Positions 1 to 12,779 of a stretch of 64,000 nt of DNA are shown piece by piece; the stretch's first letter is position 1; each line of letters begins with the position of its first letter. This DNA is from Cryptomeria japonica (Eukaryota; Streptophyta; Pinopsida; Cupressales; Cupressaceae), in the NCBI RefSeq assembly GCF_030272615.1, contig NW_026729175.1, positions 1 to 64,000 of the forward strand. Reading direction: 5' to 3'. Below the pieces are notes generated by a model. That model did not search any database, had not been told where the DNA came from, and saw only the letters and a list, made by a program, of their open reading frames with translations. Made by a program: the position numbers and the translations under genes.

Positions 1-3000
1 CTATTGACTCTAGAATCGGGACTTGTGCCTTGAAACCTTGTTTTGCCTCCAAACACTAATTTTTATGCTCCAAAAACGAGGATTTTGAGGCACAACCTCT
101 GAAATCAGGTTCTAAGAACACCATGTTTGTCAAAATCATGTTTAGATGCTACCGGCTTGAGAATCGGGAATTGTGTCTTGAAACCTTGTTGTGCCTTTAA
201 ACATTGATTTTGATGTTTTGAAACTGGAGCTTTCAAGCCACACACTCTGAAATGAGGTTTTAAGAGCATGATGTGCCTCAAAATAACGTTTTGACACTAC
301 AAGCTCTGAAATAGGGAATTGTGTCTTGAAAGCTTGTTCTGCCTCCAAACACCAATTTCGAAGCTTCAAAACCAAAGATTTTGAGGCATAACCTCTAAAA
401 AAAGGTTTTAAGAGCATGATGTGCGTCAATATAAAATTTTGACGCTACCGGCTCCAGAATCAAGACTTGCATCTTGAAAGCTTTTTGTTCCTCCAAATAT
501 CGATTTTGATGCTCCAAAACTGGGCTTTTGAGGCACAATTTCTAAAACAGGGTTCTAAGAGCACAATGTGCATCAAAATTGAATTTTGATGCTACTGGCT
601 CTAGAATCGGGCCTTGCATCTTGAAACCTTGTTGTGCCTCAAAACATTGATTTTGACGCTCCAAAACTGGGTCTTTCGAGACACAAGTTCCCAAATGAGC
701 TTCTAAGAGAATGATGTGCATCAAAATGGAATTTTGACGCTCCGAAATAGGGACTTGCTTCTTGAAACCTTTTTGTGCCTCCAAACAGTGATTGTTATGT
801 CCCAAAATCAGGGCTCTCAAGGCATAAGCTCCAAAATGATGTCCAAAGAGCACGATGTACATCAAAATAGAATTTTGACGCTACTGACTCTGGAATTGGG
901 ACTTGTGTCTTGAAACCTTGTTGTGTCTCCAAACACTAATTTTTATGTTCAAAAAATGAGGCTTTTGAGGCACAACCTCCGAAATGAGGTTCTAAGAACA
1001 CCATGTTTGTCAAAATCATGTTTTGACGCTATCAGCTTGAGAATCGAGACTTCTATCTTGAAACCTTGTTGTGCCTTTAAACATTGATTTTTATGTTTTA
1101 AAAATGGAGCTTTGGAGCCACACGCTCTGAAACGAGGTTCTAAGAGCATGATGTGAATCAAAATCACTTTTTGACACCACAGGCTCTGGAATAGGGACTT
1201 GCCCATTGAAAGCTTGTTGTGCCTCCAAACAACAATTTTCATGCTTCGAAACCAAATATTCTGAGGCATAAGCTCCAAAACAAGGTTCTAAGAGCACGAT
1301 GTGCGTAAAAATCAAATTTTAATGCTACCATCTCCAGAATCAAGACTTGCATCTTGAAACCTTGTTGTGCCTCCAAACATTGATTTTGATGCTCCAAAAC
1401 TGGGGCTTTTGAGGCACAATTTCTAAAATAGGGTTCTAAGAGAACAGTGTAAATCAAAATTGAATTTTGATTCTACTGGCTCTAGAATCGGGGCTTGCAT
1501 CTTGAAACCTTGTTGTGCCAAAAAACACTGATTTTGATGCTCTGAAACTGGGGCTTTTGAGGCACAAGGTTCGAAATGAGGTTCGAAGAGCACAGTGTGC
1601 ACCAAAATCAGATTTTAATGCTATTGACTCTAGAATCGGAACTTGCATCTTGAAACCTTGTTGTGCCTCCAAACACTGATTTCGATGTTTCAAAATCGGG
1701 GCTTTGGAGGGACAAGCTCTGCTAGCGATGATCTAAGAGCACCATGTGCCTCAAAATCACTTTTTTACGCTGCCGCCTCCAAAATGGCGACTTGCTTCTT
1801 GCAACCTTGTGCCTCCAAACACCAATTTTGATGCTCCCAAACCGGGGCTTTCGAGGGACAAGCTCCTAAATAAGGTTCTAAGAGCACAATTTCCTTCAAA
1901 ATCGCATTTTGACACTACCGGCTCTGGAATTGGGACTTGCAACTTGAAACCTTGTTGTGCATCCAAACACCAATTTTGATGTTCTGAAACTGGGGTGTTC
2001 GAGGTGCAAGCTTTGAAACAAGGTTCTAAGAGAACGATGTGCATCAAAATTGAATTTTGATGCTACCAGCACGAGAATCGGGACATGCATCTTGAAACCT
2101 TGTTGTGCCTCCAAACAATGATTTTGATGTTCCAAAATTGGGGTTTTCAAGGCACAAGCTCCAAAACGAGGTTCTAAGAGCACAATGTACATCAAAATTG
2201 CATTTTGATGTTGCCGACTCTGGAATTGGGACTTGTGTCTTGAAACCTTGTTGTGCCTCCAAACACTAATTTTATGCTCCAAAAACGAGGCTTTTGAGGC
2301 ACAACCTCCGAAATGAGGTTTTAAGAACACCATGTTTGTCAAAATCATGTTTTGACACTATCAGCTTGAGATTCAGGACTTGTGTCTTCAAACCTTGTGC
2401 CTCCAAACACTAATTTTTATGCTTAAAAAATTAGGCTTTTGAGGCACAACCTCCGAAATGAGGTTGTAAGAACACCATGTTTGTCAAAATTGTGTTTTAC
2501 GCTATCAGCTTGAGAATCAGGACTTATGTCTCGAAACCTTGTTGTGCCTTTAAACATTGATTTTGATTATTTGAAACTGGAACTTTCAAGCCATACGCTC
2601 CGAAACGAGGTTCTAAGAGCATGATGTGCATTAAAATCATGTTTTGAGAATACAGGCTCCAGAATAGGGACTTGTGTCTTAAAATCTTGCTGTGCCTCCA
2701 AACACCAATTTCGATGCTTCGAAACTGAAGATTTTGAGCCATAAGCTCCAAAACAAGGATCTAAGACCATGATTTGCGTCAAAATCAAATTTTGATGCTA
2801 TCGGCTCCTGAATCAAGACTTGCATCTTGAAATCTTGTTGTGCCTCCAAACATAGATTTTGATGCTCCAAACCTAGGGCTTTTGAGGCACAATTTCTAAA
2901 ACAGGGTTCTAAGAGCACAATGTGCTCCAAAATTAAATTTTGATGCTCCTGGCTCTAGAATCGGGGCTTGCATCTTGAAACCTTGTTGTGCCTCAAAACA

Positions 3001-4857
3001 TTAATTTTGATGTTCCAAAATCAGGGATTTCAAGGCACAAGCTCCAAAATGAGGTTCTAAGAGCACAATGTACATCAAAATTGCATTTTGACGCTACCAA
3101 CTCTCGAATTGGGACTTGTGTCTTGAAACCTTGTTGTGCCTCCAAACACTAATTTTTATGCTCCAAAAACATGGCTTTTGAGGCACAACCTTCGAAATGA
3201 GGTTCTAAGAACACCATATTTTTCAAAATCGTGTTTGGACGCTATCAGCTTGAAAATCGGGACTTTCATTTTGAAACCTTGTTGCGCCTCAAAACACAGA
3301 TTTTGATGCTCCAAAACCGGGCCTTTTGAGGCACAAGCTTTGAAATGAGGTTCTAAAAGCACGATGTGCGTGAAAAGTAGATTTTGGCATTATTGACTCT
3401 AGAATCTGGACTTGCATCTTGAAACCTTGTTGTGCCCCCGAACATTGATTTTGATGCTCGAAATCTAGGTCTTTCCAAACACAAGCTCTGAAATGAGCTT
3501 CTAAGAGAATGATGTGCGTCAAAACGGAATTTTGAGGATACAGGCTCCAGAATAGGGACTTGCTTCTTGGAACCTTTTTGTGCCTGCAAACACTGACTTA
3601 GATGTTCCAAAATCAGGGCTTTCAAGGCACAAGCTCCGAAATGAGGTTCTAAGAGCACGATGTACATCAAAATTGCATTTTGATGGTACCGACTCTGGAA
3701 TAGGGACTTGTCTTGAAACTTTATTGTGCCTCCAAACAATAATTTTTATGCTCCAAAAATGAGCCTTTTGAGGCACAACCTCCAAAATGAGGTTTTAAGA
3801 ACACCACATTTGTCAAAATAGTGTTTTGACGCTATCAACTTGAGAATTGAGACTTGTGTCTTTAAACATTGATTTTGATGTTTTGAAACTGGAGCTTTCA
3901 AGCCACACGCTCCGAAATGAGGTTCTAAGAGCACGATGTGCATCAGAATGATGTTTTGACATTACAAGCTCCAGAATAGGGACTTGTGTCTTGAAAGCTT
4001 GTGGCGCCTCCAAGCACCGATTTTGATGCTTCGAAATCGAAGATTTTGAGGCATAAGCTCCAAAACAAGGTTCTAAGAGCGTGATGTGCGTCAAAATCAA
4101 ATTTTGATACTACCGGCTCCAGAATCAGGACTTGCATATTGAAACCTTGTTATACCTCCAAATATTGATTTTGATGCTCCAAAACTGGGGCTTTTGAGGC
4201 ACAATTTCGAAAATAGGGTTCTAAGAGCATAATATGCATCAAACTTGAATTTTGATGCTTCTGGCTCTAGAATCGAGGCTTGCATCTTGAAACTTTGTTG
4301 AGCCTCAAAACACTGATTTTGATGCTCCAAATCCAGGGCTTTCGAGGCACAAGCTTCGAAATGAGTTTGTAAGAGCATGATGTGTGCCAAAAACAGATTT
4401 TGATGCTATTGACTCTAGAATCAGGACTTCCATCTTGAAACCTTGTTGTGCCTCCAAACATTGATTTTAATGCTCCAAAACTGAGTCTTTCGAGGTAGAA
4501 GCTCCGAAATAAGCTTCTAAGAGAATGATGTGCGTCAAAATGGAATTTTGACGCTACAGGATCCGGAATAGGGACTTGCTTCTTGAAACCTTGTTTTGCC
4601 TCAAAACATTTATTTTCATGTGGCAAAATCAAGGCTTTCAAGGGACAAGCTCCGAAATGAGGTTCCAAGAGCACGATGTACATCAAAATTGCATTTTGGC
4701 GCTAGCCACTGTGGAATTGGGACTTGTGTCTTGAAACCTTGTTGTGCCTCCAAACACTATTTTTTATGCTCCAAAAATGCGGCTTTTGAGGCACAACCTC
4801 TGAAATGAGGTTCTAAGAACACCATGTTTTTTAAAATAGTGTTTTGGTGCTATCAGC
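1..4857 (+). repeat. 148-bp satellite array, block 1
   Basis: Continuous tandem monomers read in the A-to-G direction, with class-specific words visible throughout: ACTAATTTTTATGCTCC for A, TTTAAACATTGATTTTGATG for B, ACCAATTTTGATGCTTCG for C, GGCACAATTTCTAAAA for D, GACGCTATTGACTCTAGAAT for E, GAGCTTCTAAGAGAATGATG for F and GATGTACATCAAAATTGC for G. The block starts inside a monomer at the window edge. It carries one K-H-I cassette at 1669-2110. Several HOR copies are shortened by fusion of non-adjacent classes. It ends abruptly inside an A monomer, after GCTATCAGC, where unrelated sequence begins. No gene is visible. Confidence 0.95.
1669..2110 (+). repeat. K-H-I cassette
   Basis: Three alternative monomers replace C-to-F. 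K (1669-1814, 146 bp) has GCTGCCGCCTCCAAAATGGCG and a shortened joint, GCAACCTTGTGCC, lacking one TTG. H (1815-1962) has TCCCAAACCGGGGC and AGGGACAAGCTCCTAAATAAGG. I (1963-2110) has GAGGTGCAAGCTTTG, GAGAACGATG and CTACCAGCACGAGAAT. A G-type monomer follows. Confidence 0.88.
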
Positions 4858-5143
4858 TGTTGGCAAATGCACACTCCAATGAGAAAGTGTAGGTGAATGA
4901 AGGTATTGTCATTGATGGCAACCTTACAATCATGTGATAGTGGTAGGTAGACACAGGCACCGGCACCGGCAGACTCTACACCGGCATATAGATCATCGAC
5001 ACCAAAAAAGAAGATTATCGGCACCATGGTTGAGAGGAATTTTGTGTATATATATTTTGTAATTATTTGTAAAATCCATTTGTAACCAGACTTGGTGGAT
5101 TGTAATATAACTCATATATGTATGAGATCATTGTAGATCATTT
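4858..5143. mobile_element. Non-satellite insert, possible LTR-retrotransposon fragment
   Basis: About 286 bp with no satellite words interrupts an A monomer. It begins TGTTGGCAAATG, consistent with the TG of a plant LTR, and contains GATGGCAACC, a CACCGGCACCGGC tract and an AT-rich 3' part with TATATATA and CATATATGTATG. A possible CA end lies at 5139-5140. The flanks (TCAGC before, TTTAG after) show no target-site duplication, and I see no primer-binding site or open frame. It may be a truncated solo LTR or a transduced fragment of unrelated DNA. The 3' edge carries a 16-bp near-perfect tandem (5144-5159 and 5160-5175) made from satellite sequence. The LTR label is an inference from the ends and composition only. 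Confidence 0.42.
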
Positions 5144-8100
5144 AGATGATACTGGCTCTAGATGATACTGGTTCTAAGAGCACAATGTGCATCAAAATTG
5201 AATTTTGATGATACTGGCTCTAGAATCAGGGCTTGCATCTTGAAACCTTGTTGTGCCTCGAAACAATGATTTTGATGCTTCAAAATTGGGGCTTTCGAGG
5301 CACAAGCTTTGAAATGAGGTATCTAAGAGCACGATGGTGCTACAAAATCAGATTTTTGATGTACATTAAAATTGCATTTTGATGCTACCGACTCTAGAAT
5401 TGGGACTTGTAACTTGAAACATTGTTGTGCCTCCAAACTCTAATTTTATGCTCCAAAAAAGGAGGCTTTTGAGGCACAACCTCTGAAATGGTGGGTTCTA
5501 AGAACACCATGTTTCTCAAAATGGTGTTTTGACGCTACTCAGCTTGAGAATCGGGATTTCCCTCTTGAAACCTTGTTGTGCCTTTAAACATTTATTTTGA
5601 TGTTTTGTAACTGGAGCTTTCAAGCCACACGCTCTGAAATAGGGACTTGCATCTTCAAAGCTTGTTGTGCTCCAAACATCTATTTTGATGCACCAAAACT
5701 AGGGCTTTTGAGGCACAATTTCTAAAATAGGGTTCTAAGAGCACAATGTGCATCAAACTTGAATTTTGATGATGCGGCTCTTGAATCGGGGCTTGCATCT
5801 TGAAACCTTGTTCTTCCTCAAAACACTGATTTTGATGTTTTGAAATGAGGTTCTAAGAGCATGATGTGCGCCAAAATTTGATTTTGATGATATTGACTCT
5901 AAAATCAGTACTTACATCTTGAAACCTTCCTGTGCCTCCAAACATTGATTTTCGAAAACTGGGTCTTATATAGGCACAAGCTCCGAAATGAGCTTCTAAG
6001 AGAATGATGTGGCGTCAAAATAGAGTTTTGACGCTACAGGCTCCAGAATAGGGACTTGCTTCTTGAAACCTTGTTGTGCCTCCAAACATTGATTTTCATG
6101 TTCCAAAATCAGGGCTTTCAAGGCACAATCTTAGAAATGAGGTTCTAAGAGCACGATGTACATCAAAATTGCGTTTTGACGCTTACCGATTCTGCAAATG
6201 GACTTGCGTCTTGAAACCTTGTTGTGCCTCCAAACACTATTTTTTTATACTCCAAAAATGAGGCTTTTGAGGCCACAACCTCTGAAATGAGGCTCTAAGA
6301 GCACCATATTTGTCAAAATCGTGTTTTGACGCTATCAGCTTGAGAATCAGGACTTGTGTCTTGAAACCTTGTTATGGCTTTAAACATTAATTTTGATGTT
6401 TTGAAACTAGAGCTTTCAAGGCACAAGCTCTGTAAACGAGGTTCTAAGAGCACCCATGTGCATCAAAATCACGTTTTGATGCTACCAGCTTCCGAAATCG
6501 CGACTTGTGTCTTACAACCTTGTGCCTCCAAATACCAATTTTGGTGCTCGAAAACCCCGGGCTTTCTAGGGACAAGTTCCTAAATAAGGTTCTAAGAGCA
6601 CGATGTGCTTCAAAATCGCATTTTGACACTACCGGCTCTGGAATTGGGACTTGCATCTTGAAACCTTATTGTGCCTCCAAACACCAATTTTGATATTCTG
6701 AAACCGGGGCGTTCGAGGTGCAAGCTTTGAAAGAAGGTTCTAAGAGAACGATGTGCATCAAAATTGAATTTTGATGCTACCAGCACGAGAATCGGGACTT
6801 GCATCTTGGAAACCTTGTTGTGCGTCCAAACAATAATTTTGATGTTGCGAAATCAGGGCTTCCAAGACACAAGCTCCGAAATGAGGTTCTAAGAGCACAA
6901 TGTACATCAAAATTGCGTTTTGACGCTACTGATTGTAGAATTGGGACTTGTGTCTTGAAACCTTATTGTGCCTCCAAACACTAATTTTTATGCTCCAAAA
7001 ACGAGGCTTTTGAGGCACAAACCTCCGAAATGAGGTTCTAAGAACACCATGTTTGTCAAATTGTGTTTTGACGCTATCATTTTGAGAATCAGGACTTGTG
7101 TTGTGAAACCTTGTTGTGCCTTTAAACATTGATTTTTCATGTTTTGAAACTGGAGCTTTCGAGCCACATGCTCTGAAATGAGGTTCTAAGAGCACAATGT
7201 GAATCAAAATAACATTTTGACACTACAGGCTCCGGAATAGGGACTTACATCTTGAAAGCTGTTCTGCCTCCGAACGCCAATTTTGATGCTTCAAAACAAG
7301 GTTCTAAGACCACGATGTGCGTCAAATCAAATTTTGACACCACCGGCTCCAGAATCAACCAATTGCATCTTGAAACCTTTTTGTGCCTCCAAACATCGAT
7401 TTTGATGCTCCAAAACAGGGGTTATTAGAGCACAATGTGGATCAAAATTGAATTTTGATGTTGCAAAGCTCTAGAATCGTTGGCTCGCATCTTGAAACCT
7501 TGTTGTGCATCAAACACTGATTTTGATACTCCAAAACTGGGGATTTCAAGGCACAAGCTCCCGTAATGAGGTTCTAAGAGCACGATGTACATCAAAATTG
7601 CGTTTTGACGCTACCGACTCTGGATTTGGGACTTGTGCCTTGAAAATTTGTTGTGCCTCCAAAACACTAATTTTTATGCTCCAAACATGAGGCTTTTGAG
7701 GCACAACCTCTAAAATCAGGTTCTAAGAACGCCATGTTTGTACAAATCGTGTTTTTATGCTCCAATCTTGAGAATCAGGACTTGTGTCTTGAAACCTGGT
7801 TGTGCCTTTAAACAATTCTTTTTGATGTTTTGAAACTAGAGCATTTGAGCCACATGCTTCAAAATGAGGTTCTAAGAGCATAATGTGCCTGAAAATCATG
7901 GTTTTGACACTACATGCTCCGAAATAGGGACTTGTGTCTTGAAAGCTTGTTCTGCCTCCAAACCACCAATTTCTATGTTTCAAAACCAAAGATTTTGAGG
8001 GATAAGCTCAAAACAAGGTTCTAGAGCATGATGTGCGTTAAAATCAAATTTTGACGCTACCAGCTCCAGAATAAGGACTTGCATCTTGAAACCTTGTTGT

Positions 8101-9950
8101 GCCTACCAAACATCGATTTTGATGCTCCAAAACTGGGGCTTTTGAGGCACAATTTCTAAAACAGGGTTCTAAGAGCACAACGTGCATCAAAATTGAATTT
8201 TGATGCAACTCGCTCTAGAATTGGGGCTTGCATCTTGAAACCTTGTTGTGCCTTAAAACATTCATTTTGACATTCCAAAACTGGGGTCTTTCGAGACACA
8301 AGTTCCGAAATGAGCTTCTAAGAGAATGATGTGCATCAAAATGGAATTTGACGCTACAAACACTGACTTTTGATGCTTCGGAATAGGGACTTGCTTCTTG
8401 AAGCCTTTTTGTGCCTCCAAACACTTATTTTTATGTTCCAAAATCAGAGCTTCAAGGCACAAGCTCCGAAATGAGGTTCTAAGAGCACAGTGTACATTAG
8501 AATTGCATTTTGATGCTACCGACTCTGGAATTGGGACTTGTGCCTTGGAACCTTTTCTTGCCTCCAAAAACTAATATTTATGCTCCAAAAATGAGGCTTT
8601 TGAGGGCACAATCTCCGAAATGAGGTTCTAAGAACAACATGTTTGGTCAAAATCATGTTTTGACGCTCCAAAACTGGGTCTTTCCAGGCACAAGCTCCGA
8701 AATGAGCTTCTAAGAGAAGGATGTGCGTCAAAATAGAATTTTGATGCTACAGGCTCCGGAATAGGGACTTGCATCTTGAGACCTTGTTGTGCCTCCAAAC
8801 ATCGATTTTGATGCTCCAAACTAGGGCTTTTGGAGGCACAATTTCTAAAATAGGGTTCTAAGACAACAATGTTCATCAAAATTGAATTTTGATGCTACTG
8901 GCTCTAGAATCAGGGCTTGCATCTTGAAACCTTATTGTGCCTCAAAACACCGATTTTGATGGTCCGGAACTGGCACTTTCAAGGAACAAGCTTCAAAATG
9001 AGGGTTTTAAGAGCACAATGTACGCCAAAATTAGATTTTGACGCTATTGACTCTAGAATCGGGACTTACATCTTGAACCTTCTTTGTGCCTCCAAACATT
9101 AATTTTGGACGCTCCAAACCTTGGTCTTTTGAAGCATAAGCCCTGAAATGCGCTTTTAAGAGATTGATGTGCGTCAAAATTCCGGCTCTGGAATAGGGAC
9201 TTTGCTTCTCGAAACCTTGTTGTGCCTCCAAACACTGATTTTGATGTTCCCAAATCAGGGCTTTCAAGGCACAAGCTCCGAAATGAGGTTCTAAGATCAT
9301 GATTTACATCAAAATTGCGTTTTGACGCTACCGACTCTGGAATTCGGGACTTGTGTCTTGAAACCTTATTGTGCCTCCAAACACTAATTTTTGTGCTCCA
9401 AAAATGAAGCTTTTGAGACACAACCTCCGAAATGAAGTTCTAACAACACAATGTTTGTCAAAATCGTGTGTTTTGATGCTATTAGCCTGAGAATTGGGAC
9501 TTGTGTCTTGAAAACCTTGTTCTGCCTTTTAAACATTGATTTTGATGTTTGGAAACTTGAGTTTTCGAGCCACACGCTCCAAAACGAGGTTCTGAGAGCA
9601 CGATTTGCATCAAAATCACGTTTTGACACTACAGGCTCCCGCAATAGGGACTTGCGTCTCGAAAGCTTGTTGTGCCTCCAAACACCAATTTTGACGCTGT
9701 CGAAACTGAAGATTTTGAGGCATAAGCTCCAAAAACAAGGAGCATGATGTGCGTCAAAATCAAATTTTGACGCTACCGTCTCCTGAATCAAGACTTGCAT
9801 CTTGAAACCTTGTTGTGCTTCCAAACATCTATTTTGATGCTCCAAAACTGGGGCTCTTGAGGCACCAATTTCTAAATCAGGCGTTCTAAGAGCACAATGT
9901 GCATCAAAATTAATTTTGATACTACTGGGTCAAGAATTGGGGATTGCATC
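5144..9950 (+). repeat. Satellite array, indel-rich stretch
   Basis: Same monomer family and orientation as the previous block, resuming directly after the insert. It has unusually many one- to few-base insertions and short losses compared with its own paralogues. Examples are GATGTGGCGTCAAAAT near 6008, GAGGCCACAACC near 6270, AGCACCCATGTG near 6450, AAAACCCCGGGC near 6552 and GGCGTTCTAAGAGC near 9880. The paralogous stretches at 39640-41690 and 61400-62330 have the expected spacing at most of these sites. The stretch may therefore be an older, decaying piece or a region of lower consensus accuracy. It contains an H-I cassette at 6528-6825. Confidence 0.9.
6528..6825 (+). repeat. H-I cassette
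   Basis: H starts at 6528 and I at 6677; each is 149 bp because of single-base insertions. The monomer before it is a B/K hybrid: the B start TTTAAACATTAATTTTGATG, then a K-type end with CGACTTGTGTCTTACAACC and the shortened joint. The same hybrid precedes 40386. Confidence 0.85.
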
Positions 9951-11176
9951 TTGAAACCTTGTTGTGCCTCAAAAAATCTGATTTTGATGCTCTGAAACCA
10001 GGGTTTTTGAGGCACAAGCTTTGAAATGAGGTTCTAAGAGCACGAAGTGTTTCAAAAATAAAATTTTGACACTATTGACTCTAGAATCGGGACTTGCTTC
10101 TTAAAACCTTGTTGTGCTTCCAAACACTCATTTTGATGTTCCAAAATAAGGGCTTTCAAAGCACAAGCTCGGAAATGAGCTAAGAGCACGATGTACATCA
10201 AAATTGTGTTTTGATGCTACCAACTCTGGAATTGGGACTAGTGTCTTGAAACCTTGTTGTGCCTCCAAACACTAATTTTTATGCTCCAAAAACAAGGCTT
10301 TTGAGGCACAACCTCTGAAATGAGGTTCTAAGGACACCATGTTTGTCAAAATTGTGTTTTGACACTATCAGCTTGAGAATCGAGATTTGTGTCGAGAAAC
10401 CTTGTTGAAACTAGAGCTTTCGAGCCACACGTTTCGAAATGGGGTTCTAACAACACGATGTGCATCAAAATCATGTTTTAACACTACAGGCTCCGGAATA
10501 GGGACTTGCGTCTTGAAAGCTTGTTGTGCCTCAAAACACCAATTTTGATGTTTCGAAACCAAATATTTTGAGGCATAAGCTCCAAAACAAGGTTCTAAGG
10601 GCACGATGTGTGTCAAAATCAAATTTTCATGCTACCGGCTCTAGAATCAGGACTTGCATCTTGAAACCTTGTTGTGCCTCCAAACATCGATTTTGATGCT
10701 CCAAAACTGGGGCTTTTGAGGCACAATTTCTAAAATACGGTTCTAAAAGCACAATGTGCATCAAAATTGAATTTCGATGCTACTGGCTTTTGAATCAAGG
10801 CTTGCATCTTGAAACCCTGTTGTGCCAAAAAACAATAATTTTGATACTCTGAAACTGGCACTTTCGGGGCACAAGCTTCAAAATGAGCTTCTAAGAGCAC
10901 GATGTGAGCCAAAATCAGATTTTGGTGCTATTGACTCTAGAATCGAGACTTACATCTTTCAACCTTGTTATGCCTCCGAACATTGATTTTGATGATCCAA
11001 AAGTGGGTCTTTTGAGGCACAAGCTCCGAAATGAGCTTCTAAGATAATGATGTGCGTCAAAATGGAATTTTGACACTATAGGATTTGGAAAAGGGACTTG
11101 CTTCTTGAAACCTTGTTGTGCCTCCAAACACTGATTTTGATGTTTCAAAATTGGGGCTTTCGAACACCTTGTGCCT

Positions 11177-11472
11177 CCAAACACCAATTTTGATACTCTC
11201 AAATCGGGGTTTTCGAGGGACAAGCTCCGAAATAAGGTTCTAAGAGCACAGTGTGCTTCAAAATCTTATTTTGACACTACCGGCTCTGGAATTGGGACTT
11301 GCGTCTTGAAACCTTGTTGTGCCTCCAAACACCAATTTTGAAGTTCTGAAACTGCGACGTTCGAGGTGCAAGCTTCGAAACAAGGTTCTAAGAGAACGAT
11401 GTGCATCAAAATTCAATTTTGATGCTAGCAGTATCGGAATCGGGACTCGCATCTTGAAATCTTGTTGTGCCT
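11177..11472 (+). repeat. H-I cassette
   Basis: Two 148-bp monomers, H at 11177 and I at 11325. K is missing: a G-like monomer is cut at GGGGCTTTCGAACACC and joined straight to the shortened joint of H. The inverted partner at 60623-60918 has the same truncation (GGTGTTCGAAAGCC). Confidence 0.87.
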
Positions 11473-12361
11473 CCAAACATTGATTTTCATGTTCCTAAAT
11501 CAGGGCTTTCAAGGCACAAGCACCAAAATGAGGTTCTATGAGCACAATGTACATCAAAAAGTGCGTTTTGACGCTACCAACTCTGGAATTGTGACTTGTG
11601 TCTTGAAACCTTGTTGTGCCTCCAAAAAGTAATTTTTATGCTCCAAAAATGAGGCATTTGAGGCACAACCTCCTAAATGAGGTTGTAAGAACACCATGTT
11701 TGTCAAAATCATGTTTTGATGCTATCATCTTGAGAATCGAGACTTGTGTCTAGAAACCTTTTTGTTCCTTTAAACATTGGTTTTGATGTTTTGAAACTGG
11801 AGCTTTCGAGCCACACACTCCGAAACAAGGTTCTAAGAGCACGATGTGCATCAAAATCATATTTTGACACTACAGGCTCCTTAATAGGGACTTGCATCTT
11901 GAAAGCTTGTTGTGCCTCTAAACACCAATTTTGATGCTTTGAAACCAAAGATTTTGACGCATAAGGTCCAAAACAAGGTTCTAAGAGCACAATGTGCGTC
12001 AAAATTTGATTTTGAAGTTGCTGGCTCCAGAATCAGGACTTGCATCTTGAAACCTTGTTGTGCCTTCAAACATCAATTTTGATGTTCCAAAACTGTGGCT
12101 TTTGAGGCACAATTTCTAAAACAGTGTTCTAAGAGCACAATGTGCATCAAAATTGAATTTTGATGCTACTGGCTCTAGAATCCGGACTTGCATCTTGAAA
12201 TCTTGTTGTGCTTACAAACATTGATTTTGATGCTCCAAAACTGGGTCTTTCGAGGCATAGGCTCCAAAATGAACTTCTAAGAGAATGATGTGCATCAAAA
12301 TGGAATTTTGACACTACAGGCTCCGGAAAAGGGACTTGCTTCTTGAAACCTTGTTGTGCCT

Positions 12362-12654
12362 CCAAACACTGATTTTGATTTTCAAAATCGGGGCTTTTGA
12401 GGCATAAGCTCCGCAAACAAGGCTCTAAGAGCACCATGTGCGTCAAAATGACATTTTGACGCTACAAGCTCCAAAATCACGACTTGCATCTCGCAACCTT
12501 GTGCCTCCAAAAACCAATTTTGATGCTCTCAAACCTGGGATTTCTGGGGACAAGCTCTGAAATAAGGTTCTAAGAGAACAATGTGCTTCAAAATCGTATT
12601 TTGACACTATCAGCTGTGGAATTGGGACTTGTGTCTTGAAACCTTGTTGTGCCT
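12362..12654 (+). repeat. K-H cassette
   Basis: K (12362-12506, 145 bp) is a G/K hybrid beginning CTGATTTTGATTTTCAAAATC. H (12507-12654) follows with TCTGGGGACAAGCTCTG. I is absent, and a B-like start follows with an internal 54-bp duplication. Confidence 0.85.
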
Positions 12655-12681
12655 CCAAGCACCAATTTTGATGTTTTGAAA

Positions 12682-12779
12682 CCACAAGCTCAGAAATGAG
12701 GTTCTAAGAGCATGATGTACATCAAGGCTTTCAAGCCACAAGCTCAGAAATGAGGATCTAAGAGCACGATGTACATCAA
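12682..12779 (+). repeat. 54-bp internal tandem duplication
   Basis: CCACAAGCTCAGAAATGAGG occurs at 12682 and again at 12736, each followed by the GATGTACATCAA region of G. It is shorter than a monomer and out of the normal period. The inverted partner near 59342-59420 has the same structure. Confidence 0.85.

Noticed and set aside
5041-5130. TATA-like promoter in the AT-rich part of the insert (TATATATA, CATATATG)
   Set aside because: There is no downstream gene or transcript start evidence; such words are expected by chance in AT-rich LTR-like DNA.
4858-5143. Small gene or tRNA in the non-satellite insert
   Set aside because: No cloverleaf, no A and B box pattern and no sustained open frame. 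The short reading frame over 4764-5027 begins inside the insert and ends in satellite.
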